Assembly: GCA_964396385.1 (NCBI GenBank)
Contig: CAYNFH010000035.1
Coordinates: 1 to 37,279 of the forward strand
DNA length: 37,279 nt
Reading direction: 5' to 3'
From: CAYNFH01 sp964396385
GTDB lineage: Bacteria; Armatimonadota; Chthonomonadetes; Chthonomonadales; CAJBBX01
In this document: positions 22,897 to 31,343 of the stretch, in pieces
Numbering within the stretch: the first letter of the stretch is position 1
Layout of the letters: each line of letters opens with the position of its first letter
Translations under genes and position numbers: made by a program
The notes under the pieces: generated by a model
Database searches by the model: none
Told to the model about the DNA's origin: nothing
The model's input: the letters and a program-made list of their open reading frames with translations, nothing else

Positions 22897-24132
22897 ATGA
22901 GAATGAAACGGATAGACGCTATGGCCGACTGGGACCTTCGCCAATTCGAGCGGCAGCTTCACGAGGCGCGATCGCGCGCCTCGTCCATAGCGGGCGAGGC
23001 AGCAGCCGGCTCCGAGGAAGATGCGTTGGAGACCGCCCTGGCCGAGCTCGGCACCGCCTTTGAGGAGCTGCGAGTCGCGGACGAGCAGATGCGCTTCCAG
23101 CAGGAAGAGCTGCTGCTCACCCGCGCCGAGCTGGAGGCGGAGCGCAGCCGATATCAGCATCTCTTCGAATACGCGCCCCTCGCGTACCTGGTAACGGATC
23201 ACCACGGCCGGGTTGTGAATGCCAACGTCGCGGCCTGCCGGCTCCTGGGAGTCAACTCACCCGCTTTGAAGCGCAAGCCGCTGGCGAGCTTCGTGCAGGA
23301 GTCGGACCGCAGGATGTTCCGAACACATTTCGACCGGATCCTCCACGAGGCCGGCACCCACAACTGGGAGATGAGACTGAAGCCCCGCGGCGCGGCGCCC
23401 GTGTGGGTCGCCGTGTCTGTGGCGGCGCTTCCGGACGGTCCCGAGGCACCCACCGCTCTCTACTGGCTCCTGCACGACGTGAGTGACCGCAAGGAGAACG
23501 AGCGGTTGGACAGAGCCGTCGTCGAGGCGCATCACCGCATCAAGAACAGCCTGCAGCTTATCGCCGGGCTCGTGGACATTGAGTTGCTCGAGGCGCGGAA
23601 TGGACCACTCGTTGACCCCCTTCAGAGGATAGGCCGGCAGATCCGCGGGCTTGCGGTGGTTCACGATGCCATCCTGGCGGGGACCCGCGGGCGCGGGGAG
23701 GAGGTCGTCTCCGCCCGGACTTCCCTTTCCAAGCTCGTGCCGCTGCTGGAGGCGCTTGCCGAGCCGCGACCCGTCACTCTTGACGCGACGGATGTTCCGC
23801 TTTCGGTGCGCCAGGCATCGGCGCTCGTCATGCTCGTAAACGAGCTCGTGAGCAACTCCGTAAAGCATGGAAGGGGACCGATCGAGGTATCTCTCACCGA
23901 AAAAGGTGGACAGACGCATCTGACCGTGTGCGACGGTGGCGACGGCTTCCCCCCGGGATTCGATCCGGAGCGGGCCGCGAATATCGGCCTGGAGCTTGTA
24001 GCCCGTCTGGCCCGCACGGACCTGGAGGGCGAAGTGCGCTTTGAAAACAAACCCGATGGCGGCGCGAGGGTGCAAGTGGTCTTCCCCGCAGGTTGGGACC
24101 GGCGGGGCACGGCGGGCCTGGAAGAACGGTAG
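22897..24132 (+). CDS. PAS-domain sensor histidine kinase (HisKA_2/HWE-like)
   Basis: Cytoplasmic kinase of 411 residues. Residues about 10-88 form a coiled coil (ELRVADEQMRFQQEELLLTRAELEAE). A PAS domain follows (about 85-200: LFEYAPLAYLVTDHHGRVVNANVAACRLLG). The phospho-acceptor motif EAHHRIKNSLQL (His212/213) is HisKA_2 type. The ATP-binding domain shows an N box (MLVNELVSNSVKHG), DGGDGFPPGF and GLELVARLA. There are no membrane segments, so the signal is intracellular or from a partner. Downstream CheB and CheR genes follow at very short distances, forming one operon. Starts at 22897, 22903 or 22921 are possible; none has a strong ribosome binding site. Confidence 0.88.
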   Translation: MRMKRIDAMADWDLRQFERQLHEARSRASSIAGEAAAGSEEDALETALAELGTAFEELRVADEQMRFQQEELLLTRAELEAERSRYQHLFEYAPLAYLVTDHHGRVVNANVAACRLLGVNSPALKRKPLASFVQESDRRMFRTHFDRILHEAGTHNWEMRLKPRGAAPVWVAVSVAALPDGPEAPTALYWLLHDVSDRKENERLDRAVVEAHHRIKNSLQLIAGLVDIELLEARNGPLVDPLQRIGRQIRGLAVVHDAILAGTRGRGEEVVSARTSLSKLVPLLEALAEPRPVTLDATDVPLSVRQASALVMLVNELVSNSVKHGRGPIEVSLTEKGGQTHLTVCDGGDGFPPGFDPERAANIGLELVARLARTDLEGEVRFENKPDGGARVQVVFPAGWDRRGTAGLEER

Positions 24133-24140
24133 GCGACCGG

Positions 24141-24761
24141 ATGAGCCAGCGCCATCCCGTTCAGGAGCCGGCAGCACCCAGGTCGCTACGCTACGTGGTG
24201 GCCATCGCCGCGTCGGCCGGTGGCCTGAACGCGCTCACGGCCGTCCTCTCGCGCCTGCCCAGCGGTTTTCCGGCGGCCACACTGGTGGTGCAGCACCTGG
24301 CTCCGGGTCACCCCAGCCATCTGGCCGGCATTTTGGAACGGCACACTCCGCTGTGCGTCAAACAGGCGGAGGATGGCGAACGCCTCTTCCCCGGGACCGT
24401 GTACATCGCCGCGCCGGACCATCACCTGCTCGTCACGGAGGACCAGCGCGTATCGCTCACCCGTACGGCGCCGGTCAGCTACGTGCGCCCGTCCGCCAAT
24501 TCGCTCTTCCGGTCTCTCGCTAAAGCGTGTGGGTCGCGCGCCATCGCGGTGGTGCTGACCGGGAGCGGCTCGGACGGAGCGGATGGACTGAGTGCGGTGA
24601 AGGAAGCAGGAGGTACTGTAATAGTGCAGGACGAGGCCACGGCCCAGTATTCCAGCATGCCGCACGCGGCCATGAAGACCGGCCTGGTCGATTATGTGGT
24701 CCCGCTGGAATCCATGGCCTCGAAGCTGACCGAGCTCGTGACGGCAGGAGTCGCGTCGTGA
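24141..24761 (+). CDS. CheB-type methylesterase, catalytic domain only
   Basis: Protein of 206 residues, a second CheB with Ser25 (AIAASAGG), His52 (VVQHLAPGH) and Asp145 (LTGSGSDGADG). It lacks both receiver and C-terminal zinc domain. The start ATG lies eight bases after the kinase stop, and its TGA overlaps the next start codon (GTGA), so translation is coupled to CheR. Split CheB and CheR-PAS genes like these correspond to the single CheB-CheR-PAS-kinase fusion found in many bacteria. Confidence 0.88.
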   Translation: MSQRHPVQEPAAPRSLRYVVAIAASAGGLNALTAVLSRLPSGFPAATLVVQHLAPGHPSHLAGILERHTPLCVKQAEDGERLFPGTVYIAAPDHHLLVTEDQRVSLTRTAPVSYVRPSANSLFRSLAKACGSRAIAVVLTGSGSDGADGLSAVKEAGGTVIVQDEATAQYSSMPHAAMKTGLVDYVVPLESMASKLTELVTAGVAS

Positions 24762-26611
24762 AAACGTCCACCCCGGACCCGGAATTCGAGGCGCTGCTGG
24801 CCTACCTGAAACAGACGCGCGGCTTCGACTTCACCGCCTACAAGCGGTCCACGCTGATGCGGCGCGTCCAGAAGCGGATGCAGACGGTGGGAGTGGACAG
24901 CTACCCCGCGTACGTAGACTTGCTGGAAGTCCGCCCGGACGAGTTCACGCAGCTCTTCAATACGATCCTTATCAATGTCACATCTTTCTTCCGCGATGAC
25001 GTGGCGTGGGACTTCCTGGCCGGCGACATCGTGCCGCGCATCCTGGAGTCCAAGCGATCCGCGGAGCCGATTCGCGTGTGGTCGGCCGGCTGCGCTTCCG
25101 GAGAGGAAGCGTATACCGTGGTGATGCTCCTGGCGGAGCAGATGGGCGCCGCTGCGTTCCGGGACCGCGTCAAGGTATACGGGACGGACGTGGATGAAGA
25201 TGCGCTCAGTCACGCTCGGCAGGCCTGCTACACCGCGCACGAGGTGGAGGGCGTCGCAAAGGAGCTCTTGGACAAGCACTTCGAGCAGTCCAATGGCAAG
25301 TACTGCTTCGACAAGGAGCTACGCCGCTCCGTCATCTTCGGTCGCCACGACCTGATCCAGGACGCGCCCATCTCCCGCGTGGACCTGCTGTTGTGCCGCA
25401 ATGCCCTCATGTACTTCAACGCGGAGGCCCAGGAGCGGATTCTCGCGCGGTTCTACTTCGCGCTCAACGACGCCGGCTTTCTGTTCCTGGGCACGGCGGA
25501 GACCCTGCTGAGCCACTCCAGCATGTTCGTGCCCATGGACCTCAAGATGCGCGTTTTCCAGCGCTCCGCGCGCACCACCATGCACGACCGGGTGCGGATG
25601 CTGAGCCAGGCAGGGGGAGAGCTGGCCGTGGGACCGCTTGCAAATCACGTCCGCTTGCGGGAATCCGCCTTTGACGCCGGCGGAGTCGCCCAGATCGTGG
25701 TGGATGCGTCCGGAGCCCTCGCCCTTGCAAACGATAAGGCGCGCCGTCTCTTCGGGCTGGGCGGGCGCGATACGGGCAGGCCGCTGCAGGACCTGGAGAT
25801 CTCCTACCGCCCAGTGGAGCTACGCTCTCTTATCGATGAGGCTATGCGCGAGCGCCGGCCCAGCATTCTGAAGGACGTGCAGTGGACGTCGCCCGGTGGA
25901 CAAGGCTGCGTCCTGGAGATCAACGTCACGCCCCTTTCGGACGTTACAGGCGCTCTCATCGGAAGCTGCATCACCTTCAACGACATCACCCGGTTCCGCG
26001 CCCTCCAGGACGAGCTTCAGCACTATAACCAGGAGCTGGAGACCGCCTACGAGGAGCTGCAGTCCACCAATGAGGAGCTCCAGACCACCAACGAAGAGCT
26101 TCAATCAACGGTGGAGGAGCTGGAAACTACGAACGAAGAGCTGCAGAGCACGAACGAAGAGCTGGAGACTATGAATGAGGAGCTCCAGTCCACCAACGAA
26201 GAGCTGGAGACGATGAACGAGGAGCTGGCATCACGCACCGAGGAGGCGCAGGCCGCGAAGATGTTCCTGGAATCGGTGCTCGGCAGCCTCCGGGACGGCG
26301 TGGTGGTGGTGGACAAGGATTTCAACGTGCTGGCCTGGAACGAGCGCGCGCATGACCTCTGGGGGCTGCGGGCGGAGGAAGTGGTGGGCAAACACCTGCT
26401 GAACCTGGACATTGGCCTGCCGGTGGACCAGCTCAGGCAGCCTGTCCGCGCCTGCCTGGCTGGTGACAACGGCGCTTCCAGCGCCACGATACGCGCCGTA
26501 AACCGGCGCGGCAAGGCCATCCAGTGCCGGATCGCCTGCTCGGTTCTGGCGGGCAAGGGAGACGAGAACCGGGGAGTCATCGTGACGATGGAGGAGCTTC
26601 CGGGCAAATAG
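24758..26611 (+). CDS. CheR-type methyltransferase with PAS domains and a long coiled coil
   Basis: Protein of 617 residues. Residues 1-270 are CheR: N-terminal helical domain with RRVQKRM, SAM-binding RVWSAGCASGEEAYT (106-120), YGTDVDEDAL, and CRNALMYFN (213-221). A PAS-like domain spans about 300-415. Then comes a coiled coil of about 75 residues built of seven-residue units reading EELQSTN/EELETMN with about ten copies. A second PAS domain (about 505-615, GVVVVDKDFNVLAWNERA) ends the protein. The GTG start overlaps the CheB stop, with AGGAG eight bases upstream. No chemoreceptor or CheA is nearby, so the methylation target is unknown. Confidence 0.9.
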   Translation: MKTSTPDPEFEALLAYLKQTRGFDFTAYKRSTLMRRVQKRMQTVGVDSYPAYVDLLEVRPDEFTQLFNTILINVTSFFRDDVAWDFLAGDIVPRILESKRSAEPIRVWSAGCASGEEAYTVVMLLAEQMGAAAFRDRVKVYGTDVDEDALSHARQACYTAHEVEGVAKELLDKHFEQSNGKYCFDKELRRSVIFGRHDLIQDAPISRVDLLLCRNALMYFNAEAQERILARFYFALNDAGFLFLGTAETLLSHSSMFVPMDLKMRVFQRSARTTMHDRVRMLSQAGGELAVGPLANHVRLRESAFDAGGVAQIVVDASGALALANDKARRLFGLGGRDTGRPLQDLEISYRPVELRSLIDEAMRERRPSILKDVQWTSPGGQGCVLEINVTPLSDVTGALIGSCITFNDITRFRALQDELQHYNQELETAYEELQSTNEELQTTNEELQSTVEELETTNEELQSTNEELETMNEELQSTNEELETMNEELASRTEEAQAAKMFLESVLGSLRDGVVVVDKDFNVLAWNERAHDLWGLRAEEVVGKHLLNLDIGLPVDQLRQPVRACLAGDNGASSATIRAVNRRGKAIQCRIACSVLAGKGDENRGVIVTMEELPGK

Positions 26612-26698
26612 ATCGCGCCGCGTTCATGGAACCGGTCTTTTGCTCCGTCCGACTAACCCTGGCAGAGATCGCTTGGCAGGGAAGGGCGGCAGACGGCC

Positions 26699-27908
26699 TT
26701 GCGGCTGTGGGACTACGTTTTAGGCAGACGCCTGGCCTCCGCCGAGGAGGAGGAGCACAAGGTCGGCGTGATGGAGGGCATCCCCATGCTGGGGCTGGAT
26801 GCCCTCTCCTCGGCGGCATACGGCCCGGAAGCCGCGCTCACGCTGCTGCTCCCCCTCGGAGCTGCCGGCCCTCGCTACATCGGCCCGCTCACCCTGGTCA
26901 TTCTCGCCGTTCTGGCCGTGCTCTACGTCTCCTACCGGCAGACCATTTCGGCCTATCCCACCGGCGGCGGCTCTTACACGGTCGCGAAGGAGAATCTGGG
27001 GGTCCGGCTGGGGCTGCTGGCCGCGGCCGCGCTGCTGCTGGACTATATCCTCAACGTAGCGGTCGGCAACTCGGCGGGGGGTGGGCGCGCTGGTTTCGGC
27101 GATACGCCGGCTGCATCCCGATATTCTTCCGCTTTGTCTGGGCATCCTCACGCTCATCACCCTCGACAATCTTCGCGGAGTGCGGGAGTCGGGCCTGGCC
27201 TTTGCGCTGCCCACCTATCTGTTCCTGGTGACACTCGGAGGAATGCTCGCATCCGGCCTCTACAAGTCGCTGGTGTCCGGCGGCCACCCCGCAGCAGTCG
27301 TCCCTCCGGCCCACTCTCCCACGCGGCTGCCGCAGTGAGCCTATGGCTGCTGCTCCGGGCTTTCGTCAGCGGCTGCACCGCCATGACGGGAGTGGAGGCC
27401 GTGAGCAACGGAGTGACCGCCTTTGCGGACCCGGCTCAGGAGCGCGCCAAGCGAACTCTCGGCTTCATCGTTCTCTTCCTGGCGCTGCTGTTGGGCGGCA
27501 TCGCCTATCTCTGCCGCGCCTACGGCATCGGCGCGGCGCATCCGGACTCGCCGGCCTACCAGAGCGTCATCTTCCAGATCGTAGGCGCCGTGGCGGGCCG
27601 AGGCGCGTTCTACTACGTCACGCTGGGCAGCGTTCTTGCGGTGCTCTCTCTCCGCCAACACCAGGTTCGCGGACTTCCCGCGCCTCTGCCGGCTTATCGC
27701 CGAGGACGACTTCCTGCCCCACGCCTTCGCAAACCGTGGGCGCCGGCTGGTCTACACCATCGGCATCGGGATCCTGTTCGTCCTCTCCGGCTTGCTTCTC
27801 ACCCTCTTCGGCGGCATCACGGACCGCCTGATTCCTCTTTTCGCGGTTGGCGCATTCCTCGCGTTCACGCTCTCCCAGGCGGGGATGGCCACTTCGCTAA
27901 GCTGCTAA
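26699..27908 (+). pseudogene. APC-family amino-acid permease, frameshifted and 3'-truncated
   Basis: Pieces of one permease lie in order in different frames. The first part (26699 to about 27075) reads GLDALSSAAYGPEAAL and GGGSYTVAKENLG. The next (about 27075-27300) reads ILTLITLDNLRGVRESG. The third (about 27320-27645) reads GCTAMTGVEAVSNGVTAF. The last (about 27645-27908) reads TRFADFPRLCRLIAEDDFLP and stops soon after LAFTLSQAGM. At least three frameshifts are needed, and roughly the last third of a normal protein is missing. One shift sits in a run of six G, so some indels could be sequencing errors, but the missing 3' end argues for a true pseudogene. Confidence 0.75.
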
Positions 27909-28225
27909 AGGTGGTTTACGTCGCGGGTCCTGCTAGTCTCTGCTTCATCAACAAAGAAGACGAAGATCCTCGTGGGCCTGTTCCGGGACCGAGCGAACTT
28001 TCTTTGCGGCGCTCTGAGGTACAGAGACTCTCTTCCGGTGGGCGTACAGGGTCCTGCGTATATATGTAGGTATGCGGCCCCGCCTACCCGCCTGGAGACG
28101 CGCTGGCGGTCAGGTCAGCAGGCCGGCACGCCATCGGGCTCGCGGGGAATCCGGTTGGCAGGCTATCCTGCAGTCCGGATTTCCGGCGGACAGAGTTCGT
28201 TGCGACTGCCACGGGCTCCCTGTAA
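27909..28225. other. Unassigned stretch between the permease remnant and the DUF7694-like frame
   Basis: No gene was recognised. Long frames exist but have no family-like motifs. This is where the putative mobile element could begin, because the permease loses its normal continuation just before it. Confidence 0.3.
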
Positions 28226-28561
28226 GGGGGCACCCTTTTCGAGAACAGCCGCTACCGCGTCAGGAAGCGTTCTCTCGGATATGGCGAGGCCGGGACTCTC
28301 TGGCACCTGTCCATTCGCAATCTGGCCAACATGACCGAGCACGACTGGCGGGACTTTCAGCGCATCAAGAACGAATTGGTGGGGCCCGAGGCAGAGGGTG
28401 TTGAGCTTTACCCCGCTGAAAGCCAGCTCGCGGACAGTGCGAACCAGTACCACTTGTGGGTGTTCGATGGCTCGGGGTTTCGCTTCCCCTTCGGTTTCAA
28501 CGACCGGCTAGTCTCAGACCAGCCCCTCGAAGGAGGCCAGCAGCGTCCCTTCGAGGATTGA
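28226..28561 (+). pseudogene. DUF7694-like protein, start codon missing
   Basis: The conserved reading begins upstream of the first ATG: LFENSRYRV, LWHLSIRN, then HDWRDFQRIKNELVGPE and ELYPAESQLADSANQYHLWVF with FPFGFNDRLV. This matches a small family (DUF7694, as I recall it) found on phages and mobile elements. In-frame sequence is open from 28226 but contains no ATG, GTG or TTG before the ATG at 28331, and a TAA lies at 28223. Either translation starts at 28331 and makes a 76-residue truncated product, or a frameshift upstream has removed the true start. Confidence 0.5.
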
Positions 28562-28594
28562 GTACATTTCTGTAGCCGCCCAGTATCCGGGTGG

Positions 28595-29218
28595 CTACTT
28601 TCTCTCTGCAAGCCGTTGACGGGTGTTAGGCGGAAGCAGGCTCAGCCGCTCCTCTGGACCACTAGCCGACCTGCCCAGAGTGGCCAGCTGAACCGCTCGC
28701 TGCCATTCGCCGGTAGATTGTGGGTATGCTGGGGTAGCCACCCCATTTCGTTGATGCTCTTTTGCCTTTATGTTGTTCCAGTTGTTTGTTGTAGTTTTCG
28801 GTTTTCCCGTATGGGAAGAATCGCGAGTTATCCACTTATCCACAGGCCGGAAGTAGAGGCGGCCCATGAACCGGCGCCGCTCTGCTGCGGTCGAGAGTGG
28901 CCGGCCCTCCCTGTCCTCCACCACGATCAAGCCCGCCGACACCAATGAGTTCACCGCACCGGAGACCGCCTCGCTGCCGCGGCCGGTCTTGTGCACAAGC
29001 TGGCGGTGAGTGATCCAATCCCGTCGCTTGAAGCGCCAGCCTCCCAGGTCGCTCCCTTCCCGCCATCCCAAAGTCTGCCGAAGCACGACCAAGAGGACCC
29101 GGAGCTCCGTGTCTCCAAGCTGGGGCATCACCTGGTCGAAGAGGACGTTGGGGATCGGCACAGAGCCGGAGGCGAACATGGCAGCTTCCAGGTTGGAGTA
29201 GCCCTCCTGCGTCTTCAT
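28595..29218 (-). CDS. Putative replication protein (winged-helix, phage/plasmid type)
   Basis: Protein of 207 residues starting MKTQEGYSN at 29218, where GGAGGC lies upstream and the ATG overlaps the stop of the previous gene (ATGA). The segment PIPNVLFDQVMPQLGDTELRVLLVVLRQTLGW followed by RDWITHRQLVHKTGRG and AVNSLVSAGLIVVED is the winged-helix fold seen at the N-terminus of phage and plasmid replication initiators (Rep_O/RepA-like). The C-terminal part is low complexity and hydrophilic. It is the last gene of a three-gene coupled operon. The role in initiating element replication is inferred; an origin was not identified. Confidence 0.6.
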   Translation of the reverse strand: MKTQEGYSNLEAAMFASGSVPIPNVLFDQVMPQLGDTELRVLLVVLRQTLGWREGSDLGGWRFKRRDWITHRQLVHKTGRGSEAVSGAVNSLVSAGLIVVEDREGRPLSTAAERRRFMGRLYFRPVDKWITRDSSHTGKPKTTTNNWNNIKAKEHQRNGVATPAYPQSTGEWQRAVQLATLGRSASGPEERLSLLPPNTRQRLAERK

Positions 29219-29676
29219 GGCCGTGCCTCCAGGACATGCAAGCCGGCCTTTGTACGGCCGCAGCGGTACCACCCGGCCGCCAGGAAGCAGAAGCCGGGGT
29301 TGGCGCTCCGGATCTTCGTGCCGTTGACGTACGTATAGAGCCGCTCCCCCGGCCAGCGTTGCCATGCGAGCACCGCGGCCTCCTGAATGAGCAGCGAACT
29401 CTGTACCGGCCCCTCGTTCCGAAAGACGGAGAGGTTCACACCCTCCTGCTGGTCCAGACCACGGAAGCGCCGAAAGGCGCAGAGCGCGTCCCTCCGTTGC
29501 GAGACAAGCACCAGCTTCTCGCCGGGGCCAAGGAAGAGGCGACGGACCCGGCCGTCCGCATAGCGGCGGCAGGAGTAGTGCCGCTCGTACAGAGCAAGGC
29601 CCCGCCGGTCACCGTCGCGGGACAGCCGCCAGTAGCTCAGATGGCCCGTTCGTGGTGTCAAGAATGCCTCCCTCAT
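29215..29676 (-). CDS. GNAT/Mom-like protein associated with mobile elements
   Basis: Protein of 153 residues with YERHYSCRR, FLGPGEKLVLVSQRRDALCAF, GVNLSVFRNEG, a helix-strand run AWQRWPGERLYTYVN, and ANPGFCFLAAGWYRCG near the end. This pattern belongs to a widespread phage/plasmid protein group that resembles GNAT acyltransferases and, more loosely, the phage Mu DNA-modification protein Mom. Both ends overlap neighbouring genes by ATGA, so it is translated together with two replication proteins. Chemical activity is unproven; modification of element DNA is one idea. Confidence 0.55.
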   Translation of the reverse strand: MREAFLTPRTGHLSYWRLSRDGDRRGLALYERHYSCRRYADGRVRRLFLGPGEKLVLVSQRRDALCAFRRFRGLDQQEGVNLSVFRNEGPVQSSLLIQEAAVLAWQRWPGERLYTYVNGTKIRSANPGFCFLAAGWYRCGRTKAGLHVLEARP

Positions 29677-30533
29677 GGTTGTGCGTCACCAGGCCCAGCC
29701 TCCTGGACCGTAGTACCGGAGCTGGGCGGTTCTGCCTCGCTATCCTTTTCGGCTTCTTGTGCGAGCCGGAGCGCAGCGGGCATGTCGTAGTCATCCTGGA
29801 TGGCCGCGACCAGGTAGCGGCCAGGCGTCTTGGCGTTGCGGTACGGCAGCCAGGCGAGCTGCTTCTCGATGATTTCATGGTCGAAGCGGCGCACCAGGAT
29901 CTCCGCCTGCGGCTTGGGCACACCCGCGGCCTGCAGGCGGATGCGCAGATCTGCAGCTTGCTGTTCTTCCGGCGATAGCGTTTCGGCGGGCATCTCCCAG
30001 CCGTTGAGCCGGGCGATCTCCGCCTCCACCTCCTTGCGGGGCCGGGCATACTTGGCGCGGGAGTGAGCGATCACCGCCTCTCGGCCTGCCGGCACGTAGG
30101 GCAAGGTCTGCGCTTCTTCCGGTTCCGGTGGTTGGTGGTGGACCGCCACGATCTCCGGAGCCGGGCTGTAGGTGTCTAAGGCGGTCTCTCGCTGGATGAG
30201 ATGAGCAATAGGCCTGCCCTGCCAGTGGAACGCGGTGAGCCGGCCCATGCGGGATCGCACCTTGCAGGGCGACACTCGCATCCAGTGGGAGAGGTCCTGG
30301 AGGGTGGCGGTGCAGTGGCCGTTGGGATGGATGAAAGTGAAGAGGAACAGCAGGCTCTTCACCTCCTCCGGCGGCAGGGCAGCCAGCAGGCCGGAGGTCC
30401 GGAGGGTGGGAAGTAGGTTCACGGAAGCAGCCGGACGGAAGTAGCCGCCGGGCGTCCGGTCCGCCTGTTCCAGTTCAATAAGGAAGGGCTTGTCGGGCTC
30501 GGGTGGAGTTGGAATGGCAGTGTCGTGGGGCAT
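29673..30533 (-). CDS. Putative replication initiator of the mobile element
   Basis: Protein of 286 residues. The middle (LPPEEVKSLLFLFTFIHPNGHCTATLQDLSHWMRVSPCKVRSRMGRL) is a winged-helix-like region. The C-terminal part (EILVRRFDHEIIEKQLAWLPYRNAKTPGRYLVAAIQDDY) matches the helical segment common at the end of replication proteins of plasmids and integrative elements. An acidic linker rich in Glu and Pro lies between. The start ATG has no evident ribosome binding site, but the 11-base word around it recurs upstream of the XRE gene. It is the first gene of the coupled replication operon. Confidence 0.6.
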   Translation of the reverse strand: MPHDTAIPTPPEPDKPFLIELEQADRTPGGYFRPAASVNLLPTLRTSGLLAALPPEEVKSLLFLFTFIHPNGHCTATLQDLSHWMRVSPCKVRSRMGRLTAFHWQGRPIAHLIQRETALDTYSPAPEIVAVHHQPPEPEEAQTLPYVPAGREAVIAHSRAKYARPRKEVEAEIARLNGWEMPAETLSPEEQQAADLRIRLQAAGVPKPQAEILVRRFDHEIIEKQLAWLPYRNAKTPGRYLVAAIQDDYDMPAALRLAQEAEKDSEAEPPSSGTTVQEAGPGDAQP

Positions 30534-30806
30534 AGTGCGTAGCAGTTACGGATAAAACGAGGGCGCAGCGGCAGTTGCGACGGGCAAGGTATACCGTCTA
30601 GGATGGGACCGCACACCGGCTGAGCGGTGGCGCCGCGCCCAAGGACCCTGTAAGAGGGCAGCGCGGGCCGGCCGCCAGCGTCAGATGGCCGAGGAAGGCC
30701 GCGGCTCCAAAGAGCGCGGCCTTTGTCGATCCTGCGGGGAGAGCCGCCTCGTGCTAAGGTCTAAGGCGCTATATAGATAATGTAAGAGAGAGGCGGCAGC
30801 AGACGT
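30534..30806. other. Intergenic region between replication and XRE/nuclease operons
   Basis: No gene. It contains a terminator hairpin (30695-30723) and the promoter region of the replication operon on the minus strand, where no strong -35 was found. No iterons were seen. Confidence 0.45.
30695..30723 (-). terminator. Terminator hairpin of the XRE/nuclease operon
   Basis: AAGGCCGCG (30695-30703) pairs with CGCGGCCTT (30715-30723), 9 bp with an 11-base loop, beyond the YdjM-like stop on the minus strand. Confidence 0.55.
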
Positions 30807-31343
30807 TCAGAGCGCGGACCGCATGGCTGCCAACTGCTGAAGGGCAAGCACGAACGTAGCGGAGGCAAAGAGCGGAATGAGCGCTTCTTCGGCTTCCGAG
30901 CCGGTCAGAAAGCGGAGCCAACGCGGGAGGAACCAGTAGCGGCGCTTGCTCGGGAAGAGGAGCGGCACGCCGCTGACTGTGCAGGCATCAAGCGCCAGGT
31001 GGGTGAAGTAGCCCAACGAGAAGGCCGCCGGAATCTGCCAGCCCGTCCAGGGGGACAGGCCGGAGGCCATACCGGAGACGAGGGCCAGCCCAGCCAGTGA
31101 GTGCATGAATCCGCGGTGGCCGAGCGCTGCGTGGACCGCACCGGACACCGGCAAGAGCGGCCGAACTCCCCCGACTTCCAGCGAGGCGATCTTGGATTGC
31201 TGCGCATCAAGGTCCGGCAAGAGAGCTCCGATCCCGGCGGACACCATGAGTGGCGCGAAGTTTATAGGATCGACGGCGCCGGGCACCAGGGTCAGCAGCC
31301 AGAGCGAGGTGAAGCCGGCAAGCAAGTGGGTTCTCCATGTCAT
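30807..31343 (-). CDS. YdjM-like (DUF457) membrane-bound metal-dependent hydrolase, likely also translated alone
   Basis: Internal start at 31343 with GGAGG five bases upstream would give a 178-residue protein. It has several membrane helices and the family pattern: an early His (RTHLLAG), GALLPDLDAQQSKI, LGHRGFMHSL and FTHLALDACTVSGVPLLFP, whose His and Asp residues are the proposed metal ligands. YdjM-type proteins occur in phages and in the SOS regulon of E. coli. Here it shares the frame of the upstream Mrr domain with no stop in between. Confidence 0.7.
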   Translation of the reverse strand: MTWRTHLLAGFTSLWLLTLVPGAVDPINFAPLMVSAGIGALLPDLDAQQSKIASLEVGGVRPLLPVSGAVHAALGHRGFMHSLAGLALVSGMASGLSPWTGWQIPAAFSLGYFTHLALDACTVSGVPLLFPSKRRYWFLPRWLRFLTGSEAEEALIPLFASATFVLALQQLAAMRSAL

